Source of the DNA: Bacteroidales bacterium
GTDB lineage: Bacteria > Bacteroidota > Bacteroidia > Bacteroidales > Lentimicrobiaceae
Assembly: GCA_016705005.1 (NCBI GenBank)
Contig: JADIZB010000011.1
Coordinates: forward strand, 24,895-88,894
Reading direction: 5' to 3'
Length of the DNA stretch: 64,000 nucleotides
In this document: piece after piece, positions 25,232-33,936 of the stretch
Layout: each line of letters opens with the position of its first letter
Position numbering within the stretch: the first letter of the stretch is position 1
Translations under genes and position numbers: made by a program
Notes under the pieces: generated by a model
What the model was told of the DNA's origin: nothing
The model's input: only the letters and a program-made list of their open reading frames with translations
Database searches by the model: none

Positions 25232-25582
25232 TCAGGAAGATTTTGATGTTATTATTATTTTTGACAGGACATTTATTATAGAATTCAGTTTTTCGACAAG
25301 ATCTTCAGGATCAGGATACATGGGTGATAGTTTGCATAAGATAAGCCAGTAATCAGTTTCATCGGCTTCTTTGGCTGCTATTTTCATTTTGTGAATAAAA
25401 TCAGCCTTACTCTCAGCGTTTTGGGCTTCCCTGACATTGGATCCAATTGAAGTCCCTGATTTTAAAATCTGTTTCGCAATGATATATTTTTTCAGACTTT
25501 CCAATTTCTCAGCATACTGTATAATATCAATCGCAAATTCAAGTGATAGCTTAACAATCAAATTTTCATTATCTTTTTTCAT
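25232..25582 (-). CDS. four-helix-bundle protein (23S rRNA intervening-sequence protein family)
   Basis: The 116-aa protein is all-alpha with the family signature: LSLEFAIDIIQYAEKL, then QILKSGTSIGSNVREAQNAESKADFIHKMKIAAKEADETDYWL. The family was first found encoded in 23S rRNA intervening sequences and is related to the Avd accessory protein of diversity-generating retroelements; bIVP proteins form pentameric barrels. The cellular role is unknown. It is inserted between ArsF and ArsG of an arsenic operon in the same direction, bounded on both sides by inverted word repeats, so it looks like a cargo gene of a small insertable unit rather than an ars gene. Confidence 0.88.
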   Translation of the reverse strand: MKKDNENLIVKLSLEFAIDIIQYAEKLESLKKYIIAKQILKSGTSIGSNVREAQNAESKADFIHKMKIAAKEADETDYWLILCKLSPMYPDPEDLVEKLNSIINVLSKIIITSKSS

Positions 25583-25636
25583 TTAAGCATCCTTTCACCT
25601 TTAATGATTTAAGATCCCAAATTTCCCATGTTATAA

Positions 25637-25670
25637 CATCCTCAAATCTTCAAATCCTCAAATCCTCAAA
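25637..25670. repeat. word repeat CTCAAATC, right arm flanking the four-helix-bundle gene
   Basis: Four fuzzy copies of the 8-bp word (minus strand TTTGAGGA, one TTTGAAGA) begin at the very next base after the ArsF stop codon (25671-25673). In inverted orientation they match TTTGAGAA at 25194-25222, so the operon transcript could pair the two arms around the four-helix-bundle gene. Confidence 0.85.
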
Positions 25671-26069
25671 TTATTTCAAATTCTTTTCGATCTCAGCTTT
25701 CAGGCCCGAAATAAATTTATCGGCCTGGTTTCTGGAATAACTGAAGGCGAAATTGGTAAAATCGGTGGTTTTCTCCTTTTTGCCATCCAAAAGGGTTAGG
25801 AAAAGCCCTGAACCATCGGCCTGGTATTTTTCAACCAGCTTTATGTTTTTATCGTCAGAAACATCCAGAACCTGGAGTTTAATGGTACCATCCTTCAATT
25901 GTGCTGCAAAATATGTGTTCAGCGTCTTTTTTGTATTTTCTTCAATTGAGATGCAGGTTGGACAACGGTGTTCAGCATGGAAATACACAATGTTTAATCT
26001 GGTGGCCTTCTGACCAAAAACGAGTGTAGCCATCATCACAGAGATTCCGATAAGTAAGATCTTTTTCAT
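25671..26069 (-). CDS. ArsF-family thioredoxin-like periplasmic protein
   Basis: The 132-aa protein has a signal peptide (KKILLIGISVMMATLVFGQ). The thioredoxin-like domain carries the CxxC in YFHAEHRCPTCISIEENTKKTL at about residue 36. The sequence NTYFAAQLKDGTIKLQVLDV and the closing FISGLKAEI agree with proteins annotated as the ArsF subunit of nitrophenyl nitroreductase in ars clusters. It probably exchanges electrons with the ArsG-type membrane protein. It sits 19 bp after the small thioredoxin gene. Seen: signal peptide and CxxC; the arsenic link comes from context and family naming. Confidence 0.7.
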   Translation of the reverse strand: MKKILLIGISVMMATLVFGQKATRLNIVYFHAEHRCPTCISIEENTKKTLNTYFAAQLKDGTIKLQVLDVSDDKNIKLVEKYQADGSGLFLTLLDGKKEKTTDFTNFAFSYSRNQADKFISGLKAEIEKNLK

Positions 26070-26088
26070 GTTTTTAAAGATTGGCGGG

Positions 26089-26325
26089 TTATTTTTTACT
26101 TAACATTTCCTTAAGCTCTGAAACAGAAGGAATCCTTCCGTAAAACAATACTTTTTCATCTACAACGAGTGCGGGTGTGCGCATAATGCCATAGCCCATG
26201 ATTTTAACGATGTCTTCTTCCTTAACAACTGAAGCATCCAGTTTAAGCTCTGCAACTGCCTGGCGGGTAGCTTTTTCGAGGTTTTTGCAATTGGTGCAAC
26301 CTGTTCCGAGAATTTTGATTTCCAT
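26089..26325 (-). CDS. small thioredoxin-like protein (MTH895/TM0996 type)
   Basis: The 78-aa protein consists of one minimal thioredoxin fold. It begins MEIKILGTGCTNCKNLEKAT, with the redox pair at Cys10 and Cys13, and ends with the cis-Pro strand GIMRTPALVVDEKVLFYGRIPS. It is cytoplasmic, with no signal peptide. Such mini-thioredoxins are routinely encoded beside UPF0718/ArsP-type permeases and may supply reducing equivalents or deliver metalloid thiols to them. It lies between the permease and the ArsF gene. Confidence 0.88.
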   Translation of the reverse strand: MEIKILGTGCTNCKNLEKATRQAVAELKLDASVVKEEDIVKIMGYGIMRTPALVVDEKVLFYGRIPSVSELKEMLSKK

Positions 26326-26385
26326 AGTAATCAGACTTTAGATGGTGAATATCAGTTCGTTCTTTAGGTGAATTAATGTTTCTGT

Positions 26386-27426
26386 TTAAAAGATATAATT
26401 GAATAAATATCCTACCATAAGGATACCTGTTCCCACAACACCGATAAAAGTAAAGATCAGCGGCAGTTTAAGTACTTTACGGAGAATGATCATTTCAGGA
26501 AGTGATAGTCCGATAACGGCCATCATAAATGCAAGTGATGTGCCAAGGGCGGCCCCCTTCCCTATCAGGGCCGATACAATGGGGATTATTCCGGCAGCAT
26601 TGGAATACAATGGGATTCCGATCAACACTGAAAGAGGCACTGAATACCATACCTTATCACCCATGACGGAAGCCATAAAATCCTGGGGCACATATCCGTG
26701 AACACCTGCACCAACGGCAACACCCAGGGTAACATAGAGCCAGACTTTCCCGACGATCTCTTTAACTGCACCATATCCCATTCTTATTCTCTGAGCAAAT
26801 GTCAGTTTTTCATCTTCCGGATGATCGCCAGCCTTAAGCTCATACACCCAGGATTCAACCCATTTTTCGAGATGCAGCCTGCCGATGACCCAACCAGCAG
26901 TAATGGCAATAAACAGTCCGGTGATAACATAAATAACCGCAGTTTTCCATCCAAACAAACCAAACAGCAATACAACCGCTACCTCATTGATCATAGGTGC
27001 TGCAATCAGGAATGAAAATGTAACACCGAGTGGTATACCCGATTCAATGAATCCAAGGAACAATGGAATAGCTGAGCAAGAACAGAATGGTGTGACAATA
27101 CCCAGGGAGGCTGCCATGACATTACCTGTAAATAGTGATTTACCTTCCAGTGCTTTCCGCGTGCGTTCAGGAGAGAAATAAGAACGTACAATTCCCACAG
27201 CGAATATGATGAGGGTTAACAATAAGAGTACTTTCGGGACTTCAAAAACAAAAAACCAGACTGAATCTGCCAGATGCGTTCCTTTGATAAGATTGAAAAC
27301 ATCATAAACAAAAAAGTCAGTTAAACCATGCAGGTTCCGATATAGCAGTATCCACAACGGAAGCAGCAGCAATGGCAGGTAATTTGCCGGATTTTTCAGA
27401 TGAAATGTGATGCCTCTGTTGTTCAT
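26386..27426 (-). CDS. UPF0718/ArsP-like permease (organoarsenical or metalloid efflux)
   Basis: The 346-aa protein has eight to nine membrane helices. The family-defining motif TPFCSCSAIPLFLGFIESG lies in helix 3; its cysteines are required for trivalent organoarsenical export in characterised ArsP. A second conserved block, AAPMINEVAVVLLFG, follows, and a late repeat reads GIPLYSNAAGIIPIVSALIGKGAALG. It probably exports methylarsenite or aromatic arsenite, which would complement the ArsM of the first operon. It follows arsR2 by 25 bp. Other UPF0718 members handle different substrates, so arsenic specificity is inferred from context. Confidence 0.8.
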   Translation of the reverse strand: MNNRGITFHLKNPANYLPLLLLPLWILLYRNLHGLTDFFVYDVFNLIKGTHLADSVWFFVFEVPKVLLLLTLIIFAVGIVRSYFSPERTRKALEGKSLFTGNVMAASLGIVTPFCSCSAIPLFLGFIESGIPLGVTFSFLIAAPMINEVAVVLLFGLFGWKTAVIYVITGLFIAITAGWVIGRLHLEKWVESWVYELKAGDHPEDEKLTFAQRIRMGYGAVKEIVGKVWLYVTLGVAVGAGVHGYVPQDFMASVMGDKVWYSVPLSVLIGIPLYSNAAGIIPIVSALIGKGAALGTSLAFMMAVIGLSLPEMIILRKVLKLPLIFTFIGVVGTGILMVGYLFNYIF

Positions 27427-27451
27427 AGTCTGGGCAGTAGATTGTTGACAA

Positions 27452-27757
27452 TCAATCCTTAAAAAAATTACCGAACAATGACTTTGCCATTGCCCAGTTT
27501 TCCCGGTTAATGCAGTATTTGATGTACGGCGGATTGATTTCTCCCTGAATCAGTCCGGCTGCTTTGAGTTCCTTCAGATGCTCTGACAAGGTAGAGCGGG
27601 CGATGTGAAGGTTTTCGTGTAAATCGCCACTGTAACAGCACGTTTTGGTTTGTCCGGCAATGTATTCAATGATGTAAACACGCACCGGATGTGACAATGC
27701 CTTGGCAAAACGGGCTATTTTATACTGCTCTTCTGTATAGATTGTTTCTTTGATCAT
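27452..27757 (-). CDS. arsR: ArsR family repressor of the second arsenic cluster
   Basis: The 101-aa winged-helix protein begins IKETIYTEEQYKIARFAKALSHP. The recognition helix is HIARSTLSEHLKELKAAGLI. It carries adjacent cysteines in TKTCCYSGDL, in the region used for As(III) sensing, and another near the C-terminus (IKYCIN). I prefer the ATG at 27757; an in-frame ATG 12 nt upstream is possible but lies inside the presumed operator, about 11 nt from the predicted transcript start. It heads the arsR-permease-thioredoxin-ArsF-ArsG cluster. Confidence 0.9.
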   Translation of the reverse strand: MIKETIYTEEQYKIARFAKALSHPVRVYIIEYIAGQTKTCCYSGDLHENLHIARSTLSEHLKELKAAGLIQGEINPPYIKYCINRENWAMAKSLFGNFFKD

Positions 27758-27761
27758 TTCA

Positions 27762-27794
27762 TTTCGCATTTCGTCGAATGGCGAAACAAATGTA
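27762..27794 (-). promoter_or_regulatory. arsR2 promoter with adjoining palindromic operator
   Basis: TACATTTG on the minus strand (fwd 27787-27794) is a consensus -7 element. Directly downstream is the imperfect palindrome TTTCGCATTTCG-T-CGAATGGCGAAA (27762-27786), which would cover the transcription start. No clear TTG is at -33. Its half-site differs from that of the first ars operon, so the two repressors probably do not share operators. Confidence 0.65.
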
Positions 27795-27882
27795 TATCAT
27801 ATTTTTAAATCCTGGTAATTTTCGTGTGTGAAATTTCAGAATTGTTGAGAACAACTTCTGACAAGGATATTGGAAAGAATGA

Positions 27883-28012
27883 CGAATGACGCCCTTCGAC
27901 TTCGCTCAGGGTTAAAATGACGAATGACGAATAGTGAATTACGAAATGTGTTTAAAGATTAATCTGTTAATCCGTAAATCGTAAATCGTAAATAAACCGT
28001 AAATAAAAAAAA
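27883..28012. repeat. word-repeat island after the agmatinase gene
   Basis: GAATGAC-type 7-bp words (27885-27900 and 27918-27940) flank an insert CCCTTCGACTTCGCTCAGGG (27893-27912), itself an imperfect inverted repeat. A second family, CGTAAAT, follows (27973-28006). The tract ends 4-5 nt from the agmatinase stop codon at 28016-28018. No coding sequence was found. Confidence 0.75.
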
Positions 28013-28015
28013 CTC

Positions 28016-29062
28016 CTACCCGGCCATAGTACCGCACAACTGAAACAACACCCTGGCTCCCACGTTGCCATCCCAGCCATCTTCTCCCGGGGCAACTTCA
28101 CACAGGTCGAAGCCTATAATTTCCTTTCCACTGCTCTTCAAAACATTGAGCAGGTGCATCAATTCCTCATATTCCATTCCACCGGCAACCGGGGTTCCGG
28201 TATTCGGACACAGTTTGGGATCAAGGCCATCAATGTCAACTGAAATATGGACTTTCTGAGGTAGTTTACCTACAATTTCAAGGCACAACTGATGCCAGTT
28301 CTCACCCTGATACATTCGTTTCCTGTTTTCACGGTCAAAATAAACGGCTATCCTGTCCGGGTTTGCCTTCACATAATTATTTTCCTGCTCGCAATAGTCT
28401 CTGATTCCGACCTGAACCAATCTGCTAACCTGCGGTACTGATTCAAGCGTATTATAAAAAATGGAGGCATGTGAAAAAACAAATCCCTCATAGGCAACGC
28501 GTAGGTCCAGGTGGGCATCTATATGCAGTATACCAAAATTCGCGTGGTGCTTACCCTGTAATTGCATGTATCCCAGCGGAATGCTGTGATCACCTCCGAC
28601 AAGACCAACCATTTTACCCTGATTTTTCCAGAAGGCGGCCCTTTCCATAACCCAGGTATTCATCATAGCACAGGCTTCATTAACCCAGGCCTGCCTCTCA
28701 GCCAGTGCCGGATCAGCCATGATGTCTTCTCCCTGTTCTATGGCTTCAATCAATGTTCCGGCATCATGCCTTGCTTTCTCACCCAGCAGGATCAGGTCAT
28801 CGGGGCATTTATCCATATAAATTCCCAGCTTCCACAGTTCAGGGTAATCGTGATGGTAAAGATCAATCTGTGAAGACGCCTCTTCGATCGACGCTGGCCC
28901 CCTGCCCGTTCCGGATCTGAAACTGACCGTCACCTCCCAGGGAACCGGAATGACAACAATATCAGATTGCTCTGCAGTGAATGGCAATCCAAACAGACCA
29001 GCATCCGCTGATGCAGCTGCATTGGGATCAAATCCGGCTATCAATTCTTCTTTTGTTTTCAT
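28016..29062 (-). CDS. agmatinase/arginase family ureohydrolase
   Basis: The 348-aa enzyme has a binuclear manganese centre. The three metal motifs are in order: VGGDHSIPLG, then HIDAHLDLR, then SVDIDGLDP. The family hydrolyses guanidino compounds such as agmatine, arginine or formiminoglutamate to urea-like products. The long N-terminal part and the insertion LAERQAWVNEACAMMNTW place it in the longer Bacteroidota agmatinase-like subgroup, where substrate specificity is not established. The ATG at 29062 (KTKEELIAGFDP) was chosen over an upstream in-frame start at 29107 because the extra residues are not conserved-looking. Confidence 0.88.
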   Translation of the reverse strand: MKTKEELIAGFDPNAAASADAGLFGLPFTAEQSDIVVIPVPWEVTVSFRSGTGRGPASIEEASSQIDLYHHDYPELWKLGIYMDKCPDDLILLGEKARHDAGTLIEAIEQGEDIMADPALAERQAWVNEACAMMNTWVMERAAFWKNQGKMVGLVGGDHSIPLGYMQLQGKHHANFGILHIDAHLDLRVAYEGFVFSHASIFYNTLESVPQVSRLVQVGIRDYCEQENNYVKANPDRIAVYFDRENRKRMYQGENWHQLCLEIVGKLPQKVHISVDIDGLDPKLCPNTGTPVAGGMEYEELMHLLNVLKSSGKEIIGFDLCEVAPGEDGWDGNVGARVLFQLCGTMAG

Positions 29063-29202
29063 TCCAAGGAAAGGTTGACTGATGTATATATCAGCAAAAA
29101 TAAACAATAGGCGGCAGCATCCCTCCCTTCATTCGTATTTGTTTGACTAACCCGGGGGTAAATATCAGAATCGCTAACTTTGTCGGAATAAAAAGCCCCA
29201 CC

Positions 29203-29532
29203 ATGAGAACTGTTCTGTTACTGATTGCCTCCAATATTTTTATGACTTTCGCCTGGTATGGGCATCTGAAATTCAAGGAAGCAGCACTTTGGAAAGTGAT
29301 TCTTGTGAGTTGGGGTATTGCCCTTTTTGAATATATGCTGATGGTTCCCGCCAATCGCATTGGCCATGGCACCTTTTCAGTTGCACAACTAAAAACAATA
29401 CAGGAAGTCATTACTCTTCTGGTTTTTGGAGCATTCTCTGTAATTTTCCTGAAAGAACCAATGAAATGGAATTACCTGGTGGGATTCGGTTTCATTATCC
29501 TTGCTGTGTTCTTCATTTTTAAAAAATGGTAA
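29203..29532 (+). CDS. DUF486/DMT-type small membrane protein
   Basis: The 109-aa protein has four membrane helices covering almost the whole length: TVLLLIASNIFMTFAWYGHL, KVILVSWGIALFEYMLMVPANRIG, VITLLVFGAFSVIFL, and LVGFGFIILAVFFIF. It belongs to DUF486, a half-size relative of drug/metabolite transporters that should act as a dimer. The substrate is unknown. The ATG at 29203 fits the family; upstream in-frame codons do not add a helix. It is divergent from the agmatinase gene. Confidence 0.87.
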   Translation: MRTVLLLIASNIFMTFAWYGHLKFKEAALWKVILVSWGIALFEYMLMVPANRIGHGTFSVAQLKTIQEVITLLVFGAFSVIFLKEPMKWNYLVGFGFIILAVFFIFKKW

Positions 29533-29813
29533 ATACCTGAACTCACAGCGTCTTACCCTGATCATCAATAAATCCGAAATACTTATTCCCTTTCAGTACA
29601 AAACAAATATGCCTCTTTCCCCTGATGATTTCAGGGAACAGCATCACGCTAACCAGCCTGACATTCCCCGAAAAAAGGGCATAATCTAAAAACAAGAATT
29701 TCTCTATAAAAAACGCGCATTCCAGTGATTACTTTTCGGGCTGAAATTTATTAATACTGTACTTTTTTATCTCCATCTCCGAAAGCACTTTTACATCTAC
29801 AAATCATCCTGAT

Positions 29814-32800
29814 ATGAGAAGAATATTCCTTTTGCTGGCTGTCACTACCCTGTTGTTTTCGACTGCCACCCGGGCAGCTTATGTTCAGAATCATCCCTTC
29901 CAGGTAAACCAGCCTGATGGTACAATAATCAACTGCTATGTTTCGGGAGATGAATATTTCAACTGGCTGCACGATGCGCAGGGTTTTACCATCATTCAGG
30001 CACCGGATGGTTATTACTGCTATGGAATCAAGGACAAAGATCTTGTTGTACCCTCAATTTACAGGGTTAATGAGGTAAATCCGGCAGGTGTCGGGCTCAC
30101 CCCATGGGCTAAAATCTCAAAAACAGAATACCAGAGACGAAAAGAATATTTCAACAAAGAAATCAACCAGTCGACCAGGGCTCCACACCTTGGCACCATG
30201 AATAACATCGTGGTATACATTAAGTTCTCGGGCGACACCGAATTTACCACCACCCGTCAGGCATACGACGACCTGTTTAACCTGCCCACAGGAAATGCGC
30301 TGAAATCGTATTACACAGAAGTGTCATACAATCAGTTCACCATATCATCATCGCATTATCCTGCGTGTGCCATGACAACGAATTATTCCTATACCGATAC
30401 ACACGTCAGAAGCTATTTTGAGCCCTACAATGCCAGCACAAATCCAGGTGGATATAATGGTGAAACCGAACGGCGGCTTCGTGAACATGCTTTGTTGAGA
30501 GATGCAGTCAACTGGATCAATGCCAATTCACCGGTTCCTGTATCGCTTGACATTGACGGAGATGACGATAACCGTGTTGATAATGTCTGTTTTATCATCC
30601 GTGGAGGGAACGGTGCCTGGGCCAGTCTGTTGTGGGCTCATCGCTGGGCTCTTTATACCTACAACGTTTATATAAACGGCAAACAGGTCTGGGATTATAC
30701 CTTTCAACCTGAATCACAAGTAGATGTGCAAACTCTTTGTCATGAAATGTTTCATGCCCTGGGGTCGCCTGACCTGTATCACTATGACGATGGAGGTTTG
30801 AATATTGCTCCGGTCTCGGAATGGGACCTGATGGAACAGGGAGGTGGACACATGGGCGCCTATATGAAATGGAAATACTCCGGATATTCATGGATTTCCG
30901 ATATACCGGAAATCAATTCATCAGGTACCTATACTCTTCAGCCACTTACATCTTCTACAAACAATTGCTATAAAATTGCTTCGCCCAATTCATCCTCTGA
31001 GTTTTTTGTGGTAGAATACAGAAAAACGACTGGTACATTTGAGAGCACCTTACCGGGTTCAGGACTGATCGTTTACAGGATAGATCCTTCGCTTGAGGGG
31101 AATGCGGACGGCCCACCCGATGAAGTATATATCTATCGTCCCAACGGCACCACAACCAGCAATGGCAGTCCATGGAGCGCATATTACTCACAGACATCGG
31201 GCAGAACTGCCATCAACGATGGCACCAACCCTTCTTCATTTCTTCAAAACGGAAGTCCGGGCGGACTTAACATATACAACATTACAGCAGCAGGAAATAC
31301 AATATCTTTTACAGTTGGTATGAGTACTGTCGGAAACCCTTCAGGTTTAACAGCGACCACCATCAGCGGAACCCAGATCAACCTGGGATGGCAGAAAAAC
31401 AGCTCCGACAATAACGTTGTTCTGGCTTATAATACTTCTGCGACTTTTGGAATACCCCAGACAGGCACTTCTTACAGTATCGGGTCAACCATACCGGGTG
31501 GCGGAACTGTTATCTATGCAGGCAACGGAAGCAACTTCAACCATACTTCGCTCTCACCGGCAACCAGTTATTACTATAAACTCTGGTCGGTCGACGGCAC
31601 TGCTACCTATTCGACCGGCATTAATGCCAGTGCCACGACCCAGTGCGGGATAGTTACACTGCCCTATTCCGAAACTTTTTCGGGGGCGGAATTTCCACCC
31701 TGCTGGTCGCAGCAGGTCGTTGGAACCAATGTAGCATCCAACTGGTCTCTTTCAGCGACAAACAATGCCGGTGGGAACTCCGGAGAAATGATGTCGACCT
31801 GGCAGGACAGAAATCCGGCAACCAGCAGGCTGGTCACCCCTGCTTTGAATACCCTGGGCGTAACAGAACTAAATCTGAGCTTCATGCATATGCTCGACGA
31901 TTACGGACCCGGGGCGACGCTCCGCATACAGTCGAGTAACAACGGAACAACCTGGACCAATGAAGCCTGGTCGCTTCCTACAGCATCCGGAACCAATGTT
32001 GGCCCTGCACTCGTTACTACAAGTGTTACTTCAAACCTGAATTCTGCCTCAACTTACCTCGCCTTTACCATCGAAGGCAACCTGTATCAGTATGATTACT
32101 GGTATGTGGATAATATAAATGTATCGGCAGTCGGGGTACAGACTTTTGTCATTACCACCTCTTCCAGTCCTGCCCAGGGTGGAACCACTTCAGGCGGAGG
32201 CACTTACAATGCCGGGGCACAGGCAACGGTATTTGCAACACCACTGGTCGGGTATTATTTCCTGAACTGGACCGAAAACGGGAATATGGTTTCAGCGGAT
32301 CAGGATTATACATTTACCGTGTCAGGAAATCGCTTGCTGACCGCTAACTTTACACCACAACAGTATGTTATATCAACTTCATCCTCACCTTCAAATGGGG
32401 GCAATACCTCGGGTGCCGGAAATTATGCCTATGGCACCCTGGTAACCCTGAACGCCACTGCAAATACTGGATTTAACTTTACCAACTGGACAGAAAACGG
32501 AAACGTTGTATCGGCCAATGCCAACTTTTCCTTTACTGCAGAATATGATCGGACACTTGTAGCCAATTTCCAGGCCATCCAGTATAACATCAGCGTTACA
32601 TCCAACCCTGTAAATGCCGGAATCGTCAGTGGTGGAGGCTCATATGCCTATGGAACACAGGCCACTGTTAATGCAACTGCCAACAACGGCTGGAATTTTG
32701 TTAACTGGACTGAAAACGGGAATGTGGTTTCAACTACTTCAGGTTATTCGTTTACAGTCAGTGGCAGCCGAAGCCTCACTGCCAACTTTACACAACAGAT

Positions 32801-33740
32801 CATTGAATATCTGATCACTGCTTTGCCAAGCCCGGCCAATGGGGGATCAACCAACGGAGGCGGCGTATACGAAGCCGGAGAGCTTGTTTCATTGCTTGCC
32901 ATTCCGGAAAGCGGCTGGTCATTTGTGAACTGGACCGAAAACGGAAACCAGGTTTCGGCTGATCCGGGGTTCTCTTTTACGGCAATATCTGACAGGGACC
33001 TGCTTGCCAATTTTACTCAGGGAACCATTCAGTACACCATAGTAACTTCGTCATCTCCTTCTGCCGGCGGTACAACCAATGGTGCCGGGGAATACAATTC
33101 CGGGGAACAGGCTACCGTTACAGCCATCCCCAACAACGGATGGTTGTTTACCAGCTGGACTGAAAACGGGAATGTGGTTTCAACCGATGCATCCTATTCA
33201 TTTACTGTAGCTGCTGACCGTTCATTGGTGGCTGTCTTTGCTCAACAGTTTGCAATCCTGGCCATCGCTGATCCACCGGCCGGAGGCTATACCACAGGCA
33301 GCGGCAATTATTCCGAAGGTGATGAGGTAACAGTTTCAGCCTATGCCAACAGTGGTTATGTATTTCTTAACTGGACAGAAAACGGTAATATTACATCAAC
33401 AAATTCTGTCTATTCCTTTATTGTTTCAGGCAACAGGGAACTCACGGCTCATTTTTATGTTCCGGTTGGCATCAACAATATTAATCCGCCGGGGTATGTC
33501 GTATACCCAAACCCTTCAACAGGGATGGTGACGGTAGAATCAGCTTCGCCCGAAACAGCCCTGATCGAAAGTGTCAGCGTTGTGACCCTTACAGGAAAGG
33601 AAATCTGGAATCATACCGGGAATATCCCGGTTGAAAAAGTGAATGCTGACCTGTCGCAATACCCCGAAGGCATGTATTTTCTCAGAATTAAAATCGCTGA
33701 CCAGAAAGCCTCCATTGTCAAAGTGGTCATAAACAGGTAG
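29814..33740 (+). CDS. T9SS-secreted M6-family metalloprotease with six InlB-type repeats
   Basis: The 1308-aa protein has a signal peptide (RRIFLLLAVTTLLFSTATRAA). A propeptide-like region is followed by an M6 (immune inhibitor A type) catalytic domain with CHEMFHALGSPDLYHYD, i.e. HExxHxxGxxD with the zinc ligands at H310 and H314. After the domain ending near residue 490 come fibronectin III-like and jelly-roll parts. Six ~72-aa divergent InlB B-repeats (about 777-1216) each contain a WTENGN core. A type A T9SS sorting domain ends the protein (VVYPNPSTGMVTVES to SIVKVVINR). It degrades extracellular protein, and the repeats probably act as a stalk or adhesin. It is transcribed alone and ends in a clear terminator. 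Confidence 0.92.
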   Translation: MRRIFLLLAVTTLLFSTATRAAYVQNHPFQVNQPDGTIINCYVSGDEYFNWLHDAQGFTIIQAPDGYYCYGIKDKDLVVPSIYRVNEVNPAGVGLTPWAKISKTEYQRRKEYFNKEINQSTRAPHLGTMNNIVVYIKFSGDTEFTTTRQAYDDLFNLPTGNALKSYYTEVSYNQFTISSSHYPACAMTTNYSYTDTHVRSYFEPYNASTNPGGYNGETERRLREHALLRDAVNWINANSPVPVSLDIDGDDDNRVDNVCFIIRGGNGAWASLLWAHRWALYTYNVYINGKQVWDYTFQPESQVDVQTLCHEMFHALGSPDLYHYDDGGLNIAPVSEWDLMEQGGGHMGAYMKWKYSGYSWISDIPEINSSGTYTLQPLTSSTNNCYKIASPNSSSEFFVVEYRKTTGTFESTLPGSGLIVYRIDPSLEGNADGPPDEVYIYRPNGTTTSNGSPWSAYYSQTSGRTAINDGTNPSSFLQNGSPGGLNIYNITAAGNTISFTVGMSTVGNPSGLTATTISGTQINLGWQKNSSDNNVVLAYNTSATFGIPQTGTSYSIGSTIPGGGTVIYAGNGSNFNHTSLSPATSYYYKLWSVDGTATYSTGINASATTQCGIVTLPYSETFSGAEFPPCWSQQVVGTNVASNWSLSATNNAGGNSGEMMSTWQDRNPATSRLVTPALNTLGVTELNLSFMHMLDDYGPGATLRIQSSNNGTTWTNEAWSLPTASGTNVGPALVTTSVTSNLNSASTYLAFTIEGNLYQYDYWYVDNINVSAVGVQTFVITTSSSPAQGGTTSGGGTYNAGAQATVFATPLVGYYFLNWTENGNMVSADQDYTFTVSGNRLLTANFTPQQYVISTSSSPSNGGNTSGAGNYAYGTLVTLNATANTGFNFTNWTENGNVVSANANFSFTAEYDRTLVANFQAIQYNISVTSNPVNAGIVSGGGSYAYGTQATVNATANNGWNFVNWTENGNVVSTTSGYSFTVSGSRSLTANFTQQIIEYLITALPSPANGGSTNGGGVYEAGELVSLLAIPESGWSFVNWTENGNQVSADPGFSFTAISDRDLLANFTQGTIQYTIVTSSSPSAGGTTNGAGEYNSGEQATVTAIPNNGWLFTSWTENGNVVSTDASYSFTVAADRSLVAVFAQQFAILAIADPPAGGYTTGSGNYSEGDEVTVSAYANSGYVFLNWTENGNITSTNSVYSFIVSGNRELTAHFYVPVGINNINPPGYVVYPNPSTGMVTVESASPETALIESVSVVTLTGKEIWNHTGNIPVEKVNADLSQYPEGMYFLRIKIADQKASIVKVVINR

Positions 33741-33759
33741 CATCCTGAAAAAGTAATCT

Positions 33760-33789
33760 AAGGCAGGAAAACACATTCCTGCCTTTTTT
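33760..33789 (+). terminator. Rho-independent terminator after the M6 protease gene
   Basis: AAGGCAGGAA and TTCCTGCCTT form a perfect 10-bp stem with a 6-nt loop, followed by TTTTTT. It lies 20 bp after the stop codon. Confidence 0.88.
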
Positions 33790-33936
33790 ATTTGGGGCAA
33801 AGAAAATTCAGCAGGCATAAACCGTTCATAAAGCCTTCTGTTTTCTGAACAATAGATGGTGGAATTTGTTATTTATGCAATCGTTTGAATTACCTTTATC
33901 ACAGTAATTCCCGGTTTATTATTTAATGTTTTAACG

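Noticed and set aside
29543..29710. Open minus-strand stretch ending ...FVLKGNKYFGFIDDQGKTL
   Set aside because: It reads like the C-terminal end of a protein but has only 33 codons after an ATG; probably a gene remnant or chance.
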